Source of the DNA: Lonsdalea populi
GTDB lineage: Bacteria; Pseudomonadota; Gammaproteobacteria; Enterobacterales; Enterobacteriaceae
Assembly (NCBI RefSeq): GCF_015999465.1
Contig: NZ_CP065534.1
Span: 1 to 64,000, forward strand
Reading direction: 5' to 3'
DNA: 64,000 nt
Shown here: positions 43,444-52,446 of the stretch, piece by piece
Numbering within the stretch: the stretch's first letter is position 1
How the letters are laid out: each line of letters begins with the position of its first letter
Notes under the pieces: model-generated
What the model was told of the DNA's origin: nothing
Database searches by the model: none
The model's input: the letters and a program-made list of their open reading frames with translations, nothing else
Program-made: the position numbers and the translations under genes

Positions 43444-44478
43444 TTAAACGTCCTTCCTCTTTTCCCGCTTTAGTCGCAGCGCCAGTAATTGGCGAGCGTA
43501 GTGGCCAATGTCGCAGCGGTTGACATCGTCAAGCTGCTGACGCCACAGCGGATCGATCGCCTCCACGCCATGCAGCGCTCCGCAAATCGTGGTCGCCATC
43601 GCGCCTATCGTATCGGTATCGCCCCCCAGATTGGCGCACAGCACGGCACAACGATTGGGCTGCGTTCCCGCCAGTTCCACCATGGCGATGGCCGATGGAA
43701 CGGAGTCCAGAATATCGCTGGTCGTTCCCAACAGCTGGTAAATGCGATCCATCGTACTTTCCGTACCGCCGGAGTGGCTGGCAATATCCAACGCCAATTC
43801 AATACGTGCGGCCATGGACGCGTGATAGGTCGTCACCCGCCTTTCCTGAGCCGCTCTGGCGACGGCCGGGAGCTGGTCGCGCAGCCTTTCCCAGCAGACG
43901 CCCTCCACCGCCTGAGAGACCGCCCAGCCAATGACGGTTGCACCGGCGATAGCGACATCGGATTTATGCGTCGGGCTGGAAGCGAGTTCGACATCGGTAA
44001 TAAAGCGATCGAGCGAGTGTACTGGCACCACGCATCCTAACGGTGATATCCGCATCGCTGAGCCATTGGTGACGCCATTGGTGACGCCATTGTTTTCCAG
44101 ATCGCGGATAGCGGCCCCATTTTTCTGCGCCGCCAGTGCGATTTTGGCGCTGGGGCCGAGCATGACTTTGCTATAGGCATCCACTCGATCAGCCCAGGCG
44201 AGAATGTGAGCGGCGATAGTATCAGGCACCACTTCACCCTGACATTCAATCAGCGCATCCGCCAGCGCCAGTGCCATGGCGGTATCGTCGGTAAACTCGC
44301 CGGCTTTGAAGTAGCGAGCGACGACATTGTCCTGCGGCCCGTCCAAAAAACGGTCTATCCAGCCAAAGTGCGCCTTGACGCGCGTGCGCGGCCAAAGTTC
44401 GGAAGGCATTCCCATAGCATCGCCCAGCATCTGGCCGTAGAGCGCTCCTGCGATGCGATATTCTTTTTCTTGCGACAT
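43444..44478 (-). CDS. yegU: ADP-ribosylglycohydrolase family protein, YegU-like
   Basis: A 344-aa ADP-ribosylglycohydrolase-type enzyme. Metal-binding motifs are GEFTDDTAMALALADAL near residue 60 and LGGDTDTIGAMATTICGAL near 285. E. coli YegU is its likely ortholog and has no firmly known substrate; ADP-ribosyl or N-glycosidic nucleoside derivatives are reasonable given the nucleoside transporter upstream. The ATG at 44478 is 7 nt after AGGAGG. A duplicated 12-bp unit (44063-44092) yields the repeat NGVTNGVTNG in the middle of the protein. Confidence 0.88.
   Translation of the reverse strand: MSQEKEYRIAGALYGQMLGDAMGMPSELWPRTRVKAHFGWIDRFLDGPQDNVVARYFKAGEFTDDTAMALALADALIECQGEVVPDTIAAHILAWADRVDAYSKVMLGPSAKIALAAQKNGAAIRDLENNGVTNGVTNGSAMRISPLGCVVPVHSLDRFITDVELASSPTHKSDVAIAGATVIGWAVSQAVEGVCWERLRDQLPAVARAAQERRVTTYHASMAARIELALDIASHSGGTESTMDRIYQLLGTTSDILDSVPSAIAMVELAGTQPNRCAVLCANLGGDTDTIGAMATTICGALHGVEAIDPLWRQQLDDVNRCDIGHYARQLLALRLKREKRKDV
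44063..44092. repeat. 12-bp tandem repeat inside yegU
   Basis: CCATTGGTGACG occurs twice in direct succession followed by a partial third copy CCATTG. Because the unit is 12 bp, copy-number change keeps the reading frame and adds or removes four residues (NGVT on the coding strand). Confidence 0.85.
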
Positions 44479-44583
44479 GATCATTCCTCCTGCATTTCCC
44501 TGATCAAAACAGGATAGCGCCCTTCCGCAACGCGGAAAGACGCTATCTTCTGTAAAATATCTCGATGTTAGCTTACGGCAAGG

Positions 44584-45861
44584 TTATGTCATGGTATTAC
44601 CACTTCCATTTTTGCGTTGCTTGATTTCGACCGGTTTAACGCCTTGCGCCGGTTCTTTGAATAGAGCGAGAAAGGCGATGAAGATGACGGCAATCATGAC
44701 GCTGCCGAAGCCCCAGATTCCAGCCCAGTGGAACGTCAGACCCTGAACCGGTTCGGGGTAGGAAAACCATTTCTCCATCAGATGTCCCCCCAGTCGGTAT
44801 CCCAGCAGACTGCCGATTCCCTGACATCCCAGCGTAATGAGCCCTTGCGCCGCCGTGCGCATGTAAACCGGGGATTTTTTATCGACGTAGATATAGGCGG
44901 TGACAAAGTAAAAGTCATAACTGACGCCGTGAAGCAGGATGCCGATAAACAGCAGAGCGTAGGCGAACAGCTGTTCGGTGCCGCCAAAAATAAAAAGCAG
45001 GTAGCGAAGCAGCGCGGTTGCTAGGCCGAGAATCAGCACGTATTTGATGCCGAAGCGCTTGATGAAGAAAGGCAGCGCCAGCATGAAAAAGATTTCTGAA
45101 AACTGTCCCAGCGTCATCCAGCCGGTGGCGTTCGACATACCGATCTCGGTGAGATAGCCGTTGGCGAAGATGTAATAAAACGATAGCGGCATGCTGAACA
45201 AGAATGAGCAAACGAAGAAGATCAGAAAGCTGCGATCTTTCAGCAATACTCGCGCATCTAATCCCAACATGACGGAAAGGCTGAGTTTACCGTGGCCTTT
45301 CGGCGGGGTGTGCGGCAGGCACAGGGCGAACAGGCCGAGTCCAGCGGAACTGGCGGCGGCAATCAGCAGCGGTATTTTGGTTGTGGCGATATCGCCATAG
45401 CCGAGCAGGGAGGGCAGAAATCCACAGGCGATGCCAGCGGCAATCCAGCCCAGGGTTCCCATGACCCGTATCCGCGGATAGTCACGCTCGACATCCGGGA
45501 TGTTGGAGAACGCGATGCTGTTGGTGAGCGCGATGGTCGGCATGTAGGTCAGACAGTAGAGCAGCAACAGCGGAAAGAAGAGGGTGAAACTGGTTTGATT
45601 CGCTGCAAGGTACATCAGTCCCGCGCCGACCAGCATCAGCAGCGCCAGCACATACTGCGCCGGGAAGAAGCGGTCAGTCAGCGATCCCACCACGATGGGA
45701 GAGATGATGGCCGCGATGGCGGTGCAGGAGTAGCACCAGGCAATCTGGGTGGGGGTGAAGCCGTTATCGTTCAGAAATGGCCAGAGTGTGACGAACCAGG
45801 CGCCCCAGATGAACCATTCCATCATCATCATAAAGGAGAGCTTAACCATGGTTTTATTCAT
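44584..45861 (-). CDS. yegT: Nucleoside:H+ symporter family MFS transporter, YegT-like
   Basis: A 425-aa, 12-helix transporter of the NupG/XapB group, starting MNKTMVKLSFMMMMEWFIWG and including AWFVTLWPFLNDNGFTPTQI and YPRIRVMGTLGWIAAGI. It would import nucleosides or nucleoside-like compounds by proton symport. The ATG at 45861 behind AAGGGAA is chosen because upstream in-frame codons do not resemble the family. It runs in the same direction as yegU, 105 nt away, and is probably co-transcribed. Confidence 0.87.
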   Translation of the reverse strand: MNKTMVKLSFMMMMEWFIWGAWFVTLWPFLNDNGFTPTQIAWCYSCTAIAAIISPIVVGSLTDRFFPAQYVLALLMLVGAGLMYLAANQTSFTLFFPLLLLYCLTYMPTIALTNSIAFSNIPDVERDYPRIRVMGTLGWIAAGIACGFLPSLLGYGDIATTKIPLLIAAASSAGLGLFALCLPHTPPKGHGKLSLSVMLGLDARVLLKDRSFLIFFVCSFLFSMPLSFYYIFANGYLTEIGMSNATGWMTLGQFSEIFFMLALPFFIKRFGIKYVLILGLATALLRYLLFIFGGTEQLFAYALLFIGILLHGVSYDFYFVTAYIYVDKKSPVYMRTAAQGLITLGCQGIGSLLGYRLGGHLMEKWFSYPEPVQGLTFHWAGIWGFGSVMIAVIFIAFLALFKEPAQGVKPVEIKQRKNGSGNTMT

Positions 45862-46317
45862 ACAATATTCCCTTATTGTCGTTAACATAAAGACCCTTAC
45901 ACCAGCTAGCACTAAAGCAGTTCTAGGGTGTGTCCCGTGACTGTTTTTGTTGAGAACAGTATTGTTATAACTGTGCAGAACAACGCTCAGCATTGAACTA
46001 AAATGACATTTCCGAAATGATTCCTACAGCACTTTTTGATATGCAGGGAGAGTAAGGGACTTACCCTCATCTGTACATCTTCCCGTTGCCACACCCGGCG
46101 ATAGCGGCGATATCACATATCGTGGCGGATAGCGGATAAATCGCCGCGTCAGCGCGATAAGCTAAACGGTGAAATGCGAGAGGCAATTCTTCCCTACAGA
46201 CTCATATTATCACGGCAGTATGACAGCAAAAGAGAGCGATTTCGCCCTTATTGGACTGACCTGCTCCTTCGTTTGGCTTTACCGCTGCTGTCTCCGACGT
46301 TGCCCGCACTGAGCGGG
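45862..46317. other. Intergenic region between yegT and tag
   Basis: About 455 bases. Near yegT there is an inverted repeat ACTGTT-N9-AACAGT (45940-45960) that could be a regulator site. The remainder shows no recognisable gene. Confidence 0.4.
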
Positions 46318-46878
46318 TTAACGCTTTTTCGGGTGGCAAATACAGTCAGTCGTATGGTCGTTGACCAATCCCACCGCCTGCATAAAAGCGTAACAAATCG
46401 TCGGGCCGACGAATTTGAAGCCGCGCTTTTTGAGCGCCTTCGACAGGCTTTCCGAGGTGTCCGTCTGGGCCGGCACCTCGGCCAGCGTCGCGTAGGAGTG
46501 TGTCACAGGGCGATGGTCAACAAATGACCAGATGAAATCAGAAAAATTCTCGCCTTGCGCTTCCATATTTAAACGCGCCCGGGCGTTGGCCACGATCGCC
46601 TCGATTTTAAGACGGTTGCGGATAATGCCGCGATCTTGCATAAGTTGGGCGATCTCGTCTTCGGTCATGGCCGCAATCTTGATTGGATCGAACTGGTGAA
46701 AGCAGTGGCGATAGCGTTCGCGCTTCCTCAGCACGGTAATCCAGGAAAGCCCCGCCTGCTGTCCTTCCAGACAGAGCATTTCGAATAGCTTGTCGCTATC
46801 GGTACAGGGTTTGCCCCATTCTTCGTCATGATAGGCCAAATATAACGGGTCGGCCGTCACCCAACCGCAACGATTCAT
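46318..46878 (-). CDS. tag: DNA-3-methyladenine glycosylase I
   Basis: Tag removes 3-methyladenine from alkylated DNA. It has 186 aa (E. coli 187). Zinc ligands are C4 in MNRCGWV, H17 in YLAYHDEEWG, and H/C residues in the C-terminal HTTDCICH. The HhH-like core includes LEGQQAGLSWITVLRKRE. The ATG at 46878 is 7 nt behind GAGGAG; upstream in-frame codons would add 17 unrelated residues. Confidence 0.95.
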   Translation of the reverse strand: MNRCGWVTADPLYLAYHDEEWGKPCTDSDKLFEMLCLEGQQAGLSWITVLRKRERYRHCFHQFDPIKIAAMTEDEIAQLMQDRGIIRNRLKIEAIVANARARLNMEAQGENFSDFIWSFVDHRPVTHSYATLAEVPAQTDTSESLSKALKKRGFKFVGPTICYAFMQAVGLVNDHTTDCICHPKKR

Positions 46879-47369
46879 GGATAGCTCCTCGGTTAATTTT
46901 CGCCACGGGTTCATTTGCCCCTGGACCACTATGATGGACTTCTATTTGCCGCACAGTCTGCATCGTGATCCGCCGTATCTTCACACGTTGAATACTGTAT
47001 GGGCAACCATGCTTTGTGGAGGGCGGTCGCAAAATAGACGGAGAAACCGCGTTAAAGTTTACCGATGATGACTATATGAATGGATTTTTGATGGCGAAAT
47101 TCAATATTTGAGCGTAAATGAATGATGCATCTGCAAGGTCTGCCGACAGGGCGGGTTGACTGCGCTAAAGACCTTCTCGGGCTTTGTCGGCTGTTTGCGC
47201 CAGGTTGAATCTTAAGCGTGCAAGCATCCGTCGGTAGTTTGAAGGCAATGATGTAGCCAGCGTGAGCATGAGGCCCTTGATGAAAACGGCAATGCGTCTG
47301 GGTCTGTCACACGTTATTGAAAAAATTAGAGTTGCTGGTTGGAATATATTTTATATCAGGGGTGAAGGG
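46879..47369. other. Intergenic region between tag and the TauE/SafE gene
   Basis: About 490 bases between divergent genes. A minus-strand frame around 47171-47325 (containing IAVFIKGLMLTLATSLPSNY and RRMLARLRFN) has a protein-like composition but no start, no ribosome-binding site and no family I recognise. It may be a gene fragment. Confidence 0.3.
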
Positions 47370-48176
47370 ATGGGTTTTGAGTGGATTATTGCTTATCTTG
47401 CGCTGGGTGCAGCCGTGGGATTTATGGCGGGATTATTAGGTATTGGCGGCGGCGGCATTATGGTGCCGATACTCACCGCCCTATTTGCCGCGCAGGGCGT
47501 ACAAACCGAGCATCTGGTCCATCTGGCTTTGGGAACGTCGATGGCATCTATCGTGATTACTGCGGTTTCCAGCCTGCGCACGCATCATCAGCATCAGGCG
47601 GTGTTGTGGCCGGTCGTTTGGCGTATTACGCCGGGGATTCTGGTGGGAACCTTCAGCGCTACCTGGCTGGCCGCGTTGTTGCCGACTCAGGCGCTGGCGA
47701 TCTTCTTTTCCTGCTTTATGGCCTATATCGCGTTTCAGATGGTGATGAACTTCAAGCCACAGCCGAATCGTCAACTGCCTGGCGCGTTAGGAACGTCACT
47801 GGCTGGGCTTGGCATCGGCGGTATTTCGGCGTTGGTGGCAATTGGCGGCGGTTCGCTGACTGTGCCGTTTCTGACCTGGTGCAACGTGCGTATTCAGCAG
47901 GCGATTGGTACGTCGGCGGCGGTAGGATTGCCGATAGCGCTGGCGGGTGCGTTGGGTTATATGGTCAACGGCTGGGACGCCCCCAGATTGCCGCAGTATA
48001 GTCTGGGCTACGTGTCGCTGCCCGCGGTGCTGATGATCTCGCTGGTGAGTTTTTTCACCGCCCCGGTCGGCGCGCGATTGGCGCATCGTCTGCCGGTCGC
48101 CACGCTGAGGAAAATTTTCGCGGCGCTGCTGCTGCTGTTGAGCCTGAAAATGCTGCAAACGGTGTTTTTCGGTTAA
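47370..48176 (+). CDS. TauE/SafE family sulfite-exporter-like permease
   Basis: A 268-aa membrane protein with two related halves, each with a glycine-rich motif: GFMAGLLGIGGGGIMVPILT at the N terminus and GIGGISALVAIGGGSLTVPF in the second half. About eight membrane helices are expected. The family exports sulfite, sulfoacetate or other organic anions. The ATG at 47370 lies 7 nt after AGGGG. No sulfur-metabolism genes are adjacent, so the substrate is open. Confidence 0.85.
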   Translation: MGFEWIIAYLALGAAVGFMAGLLGIGGGGIMVPILTALFAAQGVQTEHLVHLALGTSMASIVITAVSSLRTHHQHQAVLWPVVWRITPGILVGTFSATWLAALLPTQALAIFFSCFMAYIAFQMVMNFKPQPNRQLPGALGTSLAGLGIGGISALVAIGGGSLTVPFLTWCNVRIQQAIGTSAAVGLPIALAGALGYMVNGWDAPRLPQYSLGYVSLPAVLMISLVSFFTAPVGARLAHRLPVATLRKIFAALLLLLSLKMLQTVFFG

Positions 48177-48441
48177 CCTTCCGTTTACCGGCCCATTTCG
48201 CATTGATTGGCGGAAGAAAACGACGGCGGCGGATGCCGCAAATCCTTCCCGCAACCTTGATCGAATACGATGGGTTTCGGCCTGCATTGCCGTCGCTTTC
48301 GGGCTGGGAAACCGCGCCCCGCCCCGCGTAGTGAATTCGTCCGGATATGAACTTGTTGCCGCATTCCGGCTGTATATCTTGCACTCAGAGGGTATACTGG
48401 CGCACTCATTGTAAATCCACTTGTATCGCGTGCGAATCTAA

Positions 48442-49356
48442 ATGCAAAAGTTTGATACCAAGACCTTCCAGGGCCTGATCCTGACGTTACAGGATTATTG
48501 GGCGCGCCAGGGCTGTACCATTGTTCAACCGTTGGACATGGAAGTTGGCGCGGGAACCTCTCATCCCATGACCTGCCTGCGGGCGCTTGGCCCAGAGCCG
48601 ATCGCCGCCGCCTATGTCCAGCCGTCACGTCGTCCTACCGATGGGCGCTACGGCGAAAACCCCAACCGTCTGCAGCACTACTATCAGTTCCAGGTGATCA
48701 TCAAACCTTCGCCGGACAATATTCAGGAGCTGTATCTTGGTTCGCTGAAAGCGCTGGGTCTGGATCCTACGATCCACGATATTCGCTTCGTCGAAGATAA
48801 CTGGGAAAACCCGACGCTGGGCGCTTGGGGTCTGGGTTGGGAAGTGTGGCTGAACGGCATGGAAGTGACGCAGTTCACTTACTTCCAGCAGGTGGGCGGT
48901 CTGGAATGCAAACCGGTTACGGGTGAGATCACCTACGGGCTGGAGCGTCTGGCGATGTATATCCAGGGCGTGGACAGCGTTTACGATCTGGTGTGGAGCG
49001 ATGGCCCTCTCGGCAAAACCACTTACGGCGACGTGTTCCATCAGAATGAAGTGGAGCAGTCGACCTACAATTTCGAACATGCCGACGTCGATTTCCTCTT
49101 TACCTGCTTCGCGCAGTATGAAAAAGAGGCTCAGGAACTGCTGGCGCTGGAAAACCCACTGCCGCTGCCTGCCTACGAACGTATTCTGAAGGCCGCCCAC
49201 AGCTTCAACCTGCTGGACGCGCGCAAGGCGATTTCCGTTACCGAACGTCAGCGTTACATTTTGCGCATTCGCACGCTGACCAAAGCGGTAGCCGAAGCCT
49301 ACTACGCCTCCCGCGAGGCGCTGGGCTTCCCGATGTGTAATAGAAAAGAGAGCTAA
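48442..49356 (+). CDS. glyQ: Glycine-tRNA ligase alpha subunit
   Basis: The catalytic subunit of the alpha2-beta2 glycyl-tRNA synthetase. It has 304 aa starting [20 protein letters not shown]. Class II motifs are visible as [20 protein letters not shown] (motif 2) and [20 protein letters not shown] (motif 3). It is followed after 6 nt by glyS in the conserved operon. Confidence 0.98.
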   Translation: MQKFDTKTFQGLILTLQDYWARQGCTIVQPLDMEVGAGTSHPMTCLRALGPEPIAAAYVQPSRRPTDGRYGENPNRLQHYYQFQVIIKPSPDNIQELYLGSLKALGLDPTIHDIRFVEDNWENPTLGAWGLGWEVWLNGMEVTQFTYFQQVGGLECKPVTGEITYGLERLAMYIQGVDSVYDLVWSDGPLGKTTYGDVFHQNEVEQSTYNFEHADVDFLFTCFAQYEKEAQELLALENPLPLPAYERILKAAHSFNLLDARKAISVTERQRYILRIRTLTKAVAEAYYASREALGFPMCNRKES

Positions 49357-49362
49357 CAGGCC

Positions 49363-51432
49363 ATGACTGATAAAACTTTTTTGGTGGAAATCGGCACGGA
49401 AGAGCTGCCGCCGAAGGCTCTCCGTCAGCTCGCGCAATCTTTTGCCGCCAATTTCAGCGCGGAACTGGATGCGGCAGGCTTGACCTACCAGGCGGTGAAC
49501 TGGTTCGCCGCGCCGCGTCGTCTGGCGCTCAAGGTGACGGCGCTGAGCGCCTCTCAACCGGATCGTGAAGTTGAAAAACGCGGCCCGGCCATCTCGCAGG
49601 CGTTCGACGCCAGCGGTCAGCCGACCAAGGCAGCCGAAGGATGGGCGCGCGGTTGCGGCATCACCGTCGATCAGGCCGAACGCCTGACCACCGACAAGGG
49701 CGAATGGCTGCTGTTCCGTGCGCAGGTCAAAGGCCAGGCGGCGCAAACTCTGCTGCCGGGCATGGTGAGCGTGGCGCTCAGCAAACTGCCGATCCCGAAA
49801 CTGATGCGCTGGGGCAACTCAGATGTGCAGTTTGTTCGTCCGGTTCATACCGTGACCATGCTGCTGGGTGACGAGCTGATCCCCGGCACCGTGCTGGGCA
49901 TCGAATCTGCTCGCACGCTGCGCGGCCACCGCTTCATGGGCGAAGCCGAATTCACCATAGATAATGCCGATCAATATCCTGAAATTTTGCTCGAACGCGG
50001 CAAAGTGGTTGCAGACTACGAAGCGCGTAAAGCGATGATCAAACGCGATGCAGAACAGGCCGCGCAGAAGATTGGCGGAAAAGCCGACCTGAGCGAAAGC
50101 CTGCTGGAAGAAGTGGCGTCTCTGGTCGAATGGCCGGTGGTGCTGACGGCGACGTTCGAAGAAAAATTCCTGGCTGTGCCTGCGGAAGCGCTGGTGTATA
50201 CCATGAAAGGCGACCAGAAATATTTCCCGGTTTACGACGACGCGGGCAAGCTGCTGCCGCACTTCATCTTTGTGGCCAATATCGAGTCGAAAGATCCGCA
50301 GCAGATTATTGCGGGTAACGAAAAAGTGGTGCGTCCGCGTCTGGCGGATGCCGAATTCTTCTTCAACACCGACCGTAAAAAACGTCTTGAAGACCATCTT
50401 CCGCGTCTGGAAACCGTGCTGTTCCAGCAGCAACTGGGTTCTTTGCGCGATAAAACCGACCGTATTCAGGCACTGGCCGGATGGGTAGCAGAGCAGATTG
50501 GCGCAGACGTCAATCATGCGACGCGCGCGGGCCTGCTGTCCAAATGCGATCTGATGACCAACATGGTATTCGAATTCACCGATACCCAGGGAGTCATGGG
50601 TATGCACTATGCGCGCCATGACGGTGAAGACGAAGATGTCGCGGTCGCGTTGAACGAACAGTATCAGCCGCGATTTGCGGGTGACGATCTGCCTTCATCT
50701 CCGGTCGCCTGTGCGCTGGCCATCGCCGACAAAATGGATACGCTGGCCGGGATCTTCGGCATCGGTCAACATCCAAAGGGTGATAAAGACCCGTTCGCGC
50801 TGCGCCGCGCCGCGCTGGGCGCTCTGCGCATTATCGTAGAGAAACAGCTGCCGCTGGATCTGCAAACGCTGGCGGAAGAAGCCGTGCGCTTGTATGGCGA
50901 CAAGCTGACTAACGCCAATGTGGTTGACGACGTGATTGAATTCATGTTGGGCCGCTTCCGCGCCTGGTATCAGGAAGAAGGCCACAGCGTCGATACCATT
51001 CAGGCGGTGCTGGCGCGTCGTCCGACCCGTCCGGCCGACTTTGATGCCCGCGTGAAAGCCGTCAGTCATTTCCGAACGCTGGAACAGGCGGTTGCGCTGG
51101 CGGCGGCCAACAAACGGGTATCCAACATTCTGGCGAAGTCGACGGAAAGCCTGAATCACAGCGTGCAGGCCTCGCTGTTGAAGGAAAAAGAAGAGATTCA
51201 GCTGGCGACCTACGTGACCGCATTGAACAGCAAACTGGAACCGTGGTTCGCCGAAGGACGTTATCAGGAAGCGCTGGTTGAGCTGGCGCAGCTGCGTGAG
51301 CCTGTGGATAGCTTCTTCGACAAAGTGATGGTGAACGCGCAAGAGCAGGACGTGCGGATCAACCGTCTGACGCTGCTCAACGAACTGCGTAATCTGTTCC
51401 TGAAAGTGGCTGATATTTCGGTATTGCAGTAA
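49363..51432 (+). CDS. glyS: Glycine-tRNA ligase beta subunit
   Basis: The tRNA-binding subunit of bacterial-type glycyl-tRNA synthetase. It has 689 aa, as in E. coli, beginning [20 protein letters not shown]. An HD-like central region ([20 protein letters not shown]) and a C-terminal anticodon-binding domain ([20 protein letters not shown]) are present. It ends 24 nt before an intrinsic terminator. Confidence 0.98.
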   Translation: MTDKTFLVEIGTEELPPKALRQLAQSFAANFSAELDAAGLTYQAVNWFAAPRRLALKVTALSASQPDREVEKRGPAISQAFDASGQPTKAAEGWARGCGITVDQAERLTTDKGEWLLFRAQVKGQAAQTLLPGMVSVALSKLPIPKLMRWGNSDVQFVRPVHTVTMLLGDELIPGTVLGIESARTLRGHRFMGEAEFTIDNADQYPEILLERGKVVADYEARKAMIKRDAEQAAQKIGGKADLSESLLEEVASLVEWPVVLTATFEEKFLAVPAEALVYTMKGDQKYFPVYDDAGKLLPHFIFVANIESKDPQQIIAGNEKVVRPRLADAEFFFNTDRKKRLEDHLPRLETVLFQQQLGSLRDKTDRIQALAGWVAEQIGADVNHATRAGLLSKCDLMTNMVFEFTDTQGVMGMHYARHDGEDEDVAVALNEQYQPRFAGDDLPSSPVACALAIADKMDTLAGIFGIGQHPKGDKDPFALRRAALGALRIIVEKQLPLDLQTLAEEAVRLYGDKLTNANVVDDVIEFMLGRFRAWYQEEGHSVDTIQAVLARRPTRPADFDARVKAVSHFRTLEQAVALAAANKRVSNILAKSTESLNHSVQASLLKEKEEIQLATYVTALNSKLEPWFAEGRYQEALVELAQLREPVDSFFDKVMVNAQEQDVRINRLTLLNELRNLFLKVADISVLQ

Positions 51433-51456
51433 GGATTCGCGCTCGCTGAATCACGA

Positions 51457-51482
51457 CAGGGCCTTAGTGGCCCTGTTTTTTT
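51457..51482 (+). terminator. Rho-independent terminator after glyQS
   Basis: A 7-bp stem CAGGGCC / GGCCCTG with loop TTAGT is followed by seven T residues, 24 nt past the glyS stop. Confidence 0.9.
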
Positions 51483-51659
51483 AGGTGGGTGCAGTGGAAT
51501 GTGGCATGGCTGCGTTGCGGTATCTCACCGCAGCCTCTACGGGGAGAACAGCGAGATTATGCGCGCTGTTTTTCATCTTGCGAGAAAGTCGTTCGGCTAT
51601 GCTTATCAGGGTAACCTTCTATGAGCAAGACGGCGAAACAAAAAACAGGAGTAGTAGAC

Positions 51660-52370
51660 ATGTTGGCGGATATCCGTTCGCGCTGGCTGATGCCGGTGAT
51701 TATGGTTTTGATGACGCTGCAACTGGCGGCCTGTGGTGATAAAGACAAGGAGCAGCGTCAGGCATTCAACGCGTTTTTGCAGGGTGTGGAACAGGAACCG
51801 GGGCGTCAGCTACCGGGTCTGACGGACCAGCAAAAGCAGAGTTTCGGTCGTTATGCGCAGGATTACGCGATTCTGACGGGCTTTAGTCAGCAGTTGGATC
51901 AGGCGCTGGCGGGCAGTTTAACGCCGATGCTGGAGCAGGTCGCACGCATTCGTGTGCCGCAGGATTATCTGACAGAGCGGGAAAATCTGCGTCAAAGCAT
52001 CGGCGCTTTAAATCTGCTCAGTCAGCAGACTCAGACCGCGAAAGTGCAGGCGGACAATGCCCGACACGCGCTGAAACAGCCGGAAGATGTACAAGCGGTG
52101 TATAACCGCGTGTATGAGCGAGTGGTGACGAAGCCAGCGACGGCCGTCGCTGCGGTGGTGCCGGTCAGTATCTCCTTTGCGCAGACGCTGGTGCAGGTCG
52201 GCGACTATCTGCAGACGCAGGGCGCTCAGGTGATGTTTAACGGCAATGGCGTGCAGTTCCAGACGCCGGCGCAGGTCGATCAGTACAACGGCATGATGAC
52301 GCAGCTTTCTTCGCAGCAGCAGAATCTTACGACGATGTTGAAGGCACAACCGCTAATTGCAGTGCGTTAA
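51660..52370 (+). CDS. yiaF: YiaF family lipoprotein (DUF3053)
   Basis: A 236-aa predicted lipoprotein, the exact length of E. coli YiaF. The signal peptide ends in the lipobox LQLAACGDKDKEQRQAF, and the mature part contains SFGRYAQDYAILTGFSQQ and IRVPQDYLTERENLR, both family hallmarks. The ATG at 51660 follows AGGAG (51647) with good spacing; an in-frame ATG at 51621 would lengthen the signal peptide by 13 residues and has a weak site. Function unknown. Confidence 0.86.
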   Translation: MLADIRSRWLMPVIMVLMTLQLAACGDKDKEQRQAFNAFLQGVEQEPGRQLPGLTDQQKQSFGRYAQDYAILTGFSQQLDQALAGSLTPMLEQVARIRVPQDYLTERENLRQSIGALNLLSQQTQTAKVQADNARHALKQPEDVQAVYNRVYERVVTKPATAVAAVVPVSISFAQTLVQVGDYLQTQGAQVMFNGNGVQFQTPAQVDQYNGMMTQLSSQQQNLTTMLKAQPLIAVR

Positions 52371-52377
52371 AAGTGAA

Positions 52378-52409
52378 TGACGGGCTGAGAGAGTTATCTC
52401 AGCCCGTCA
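52378..52409. terminator. Bidirectional hairpin between yiaF and the chemoreceptor gene
   Basis: A perfect 13-bp stem TGACGGGCTGAGA / TCTCAGCCCGTCA with a 6-base loop lies between two convergent genes. There is no T-run. Confidence 0.6.
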
Positions 52410-52446
52410 GAGAGACACGCGCTTCCGGTATTGTCGGAGCGAGATG

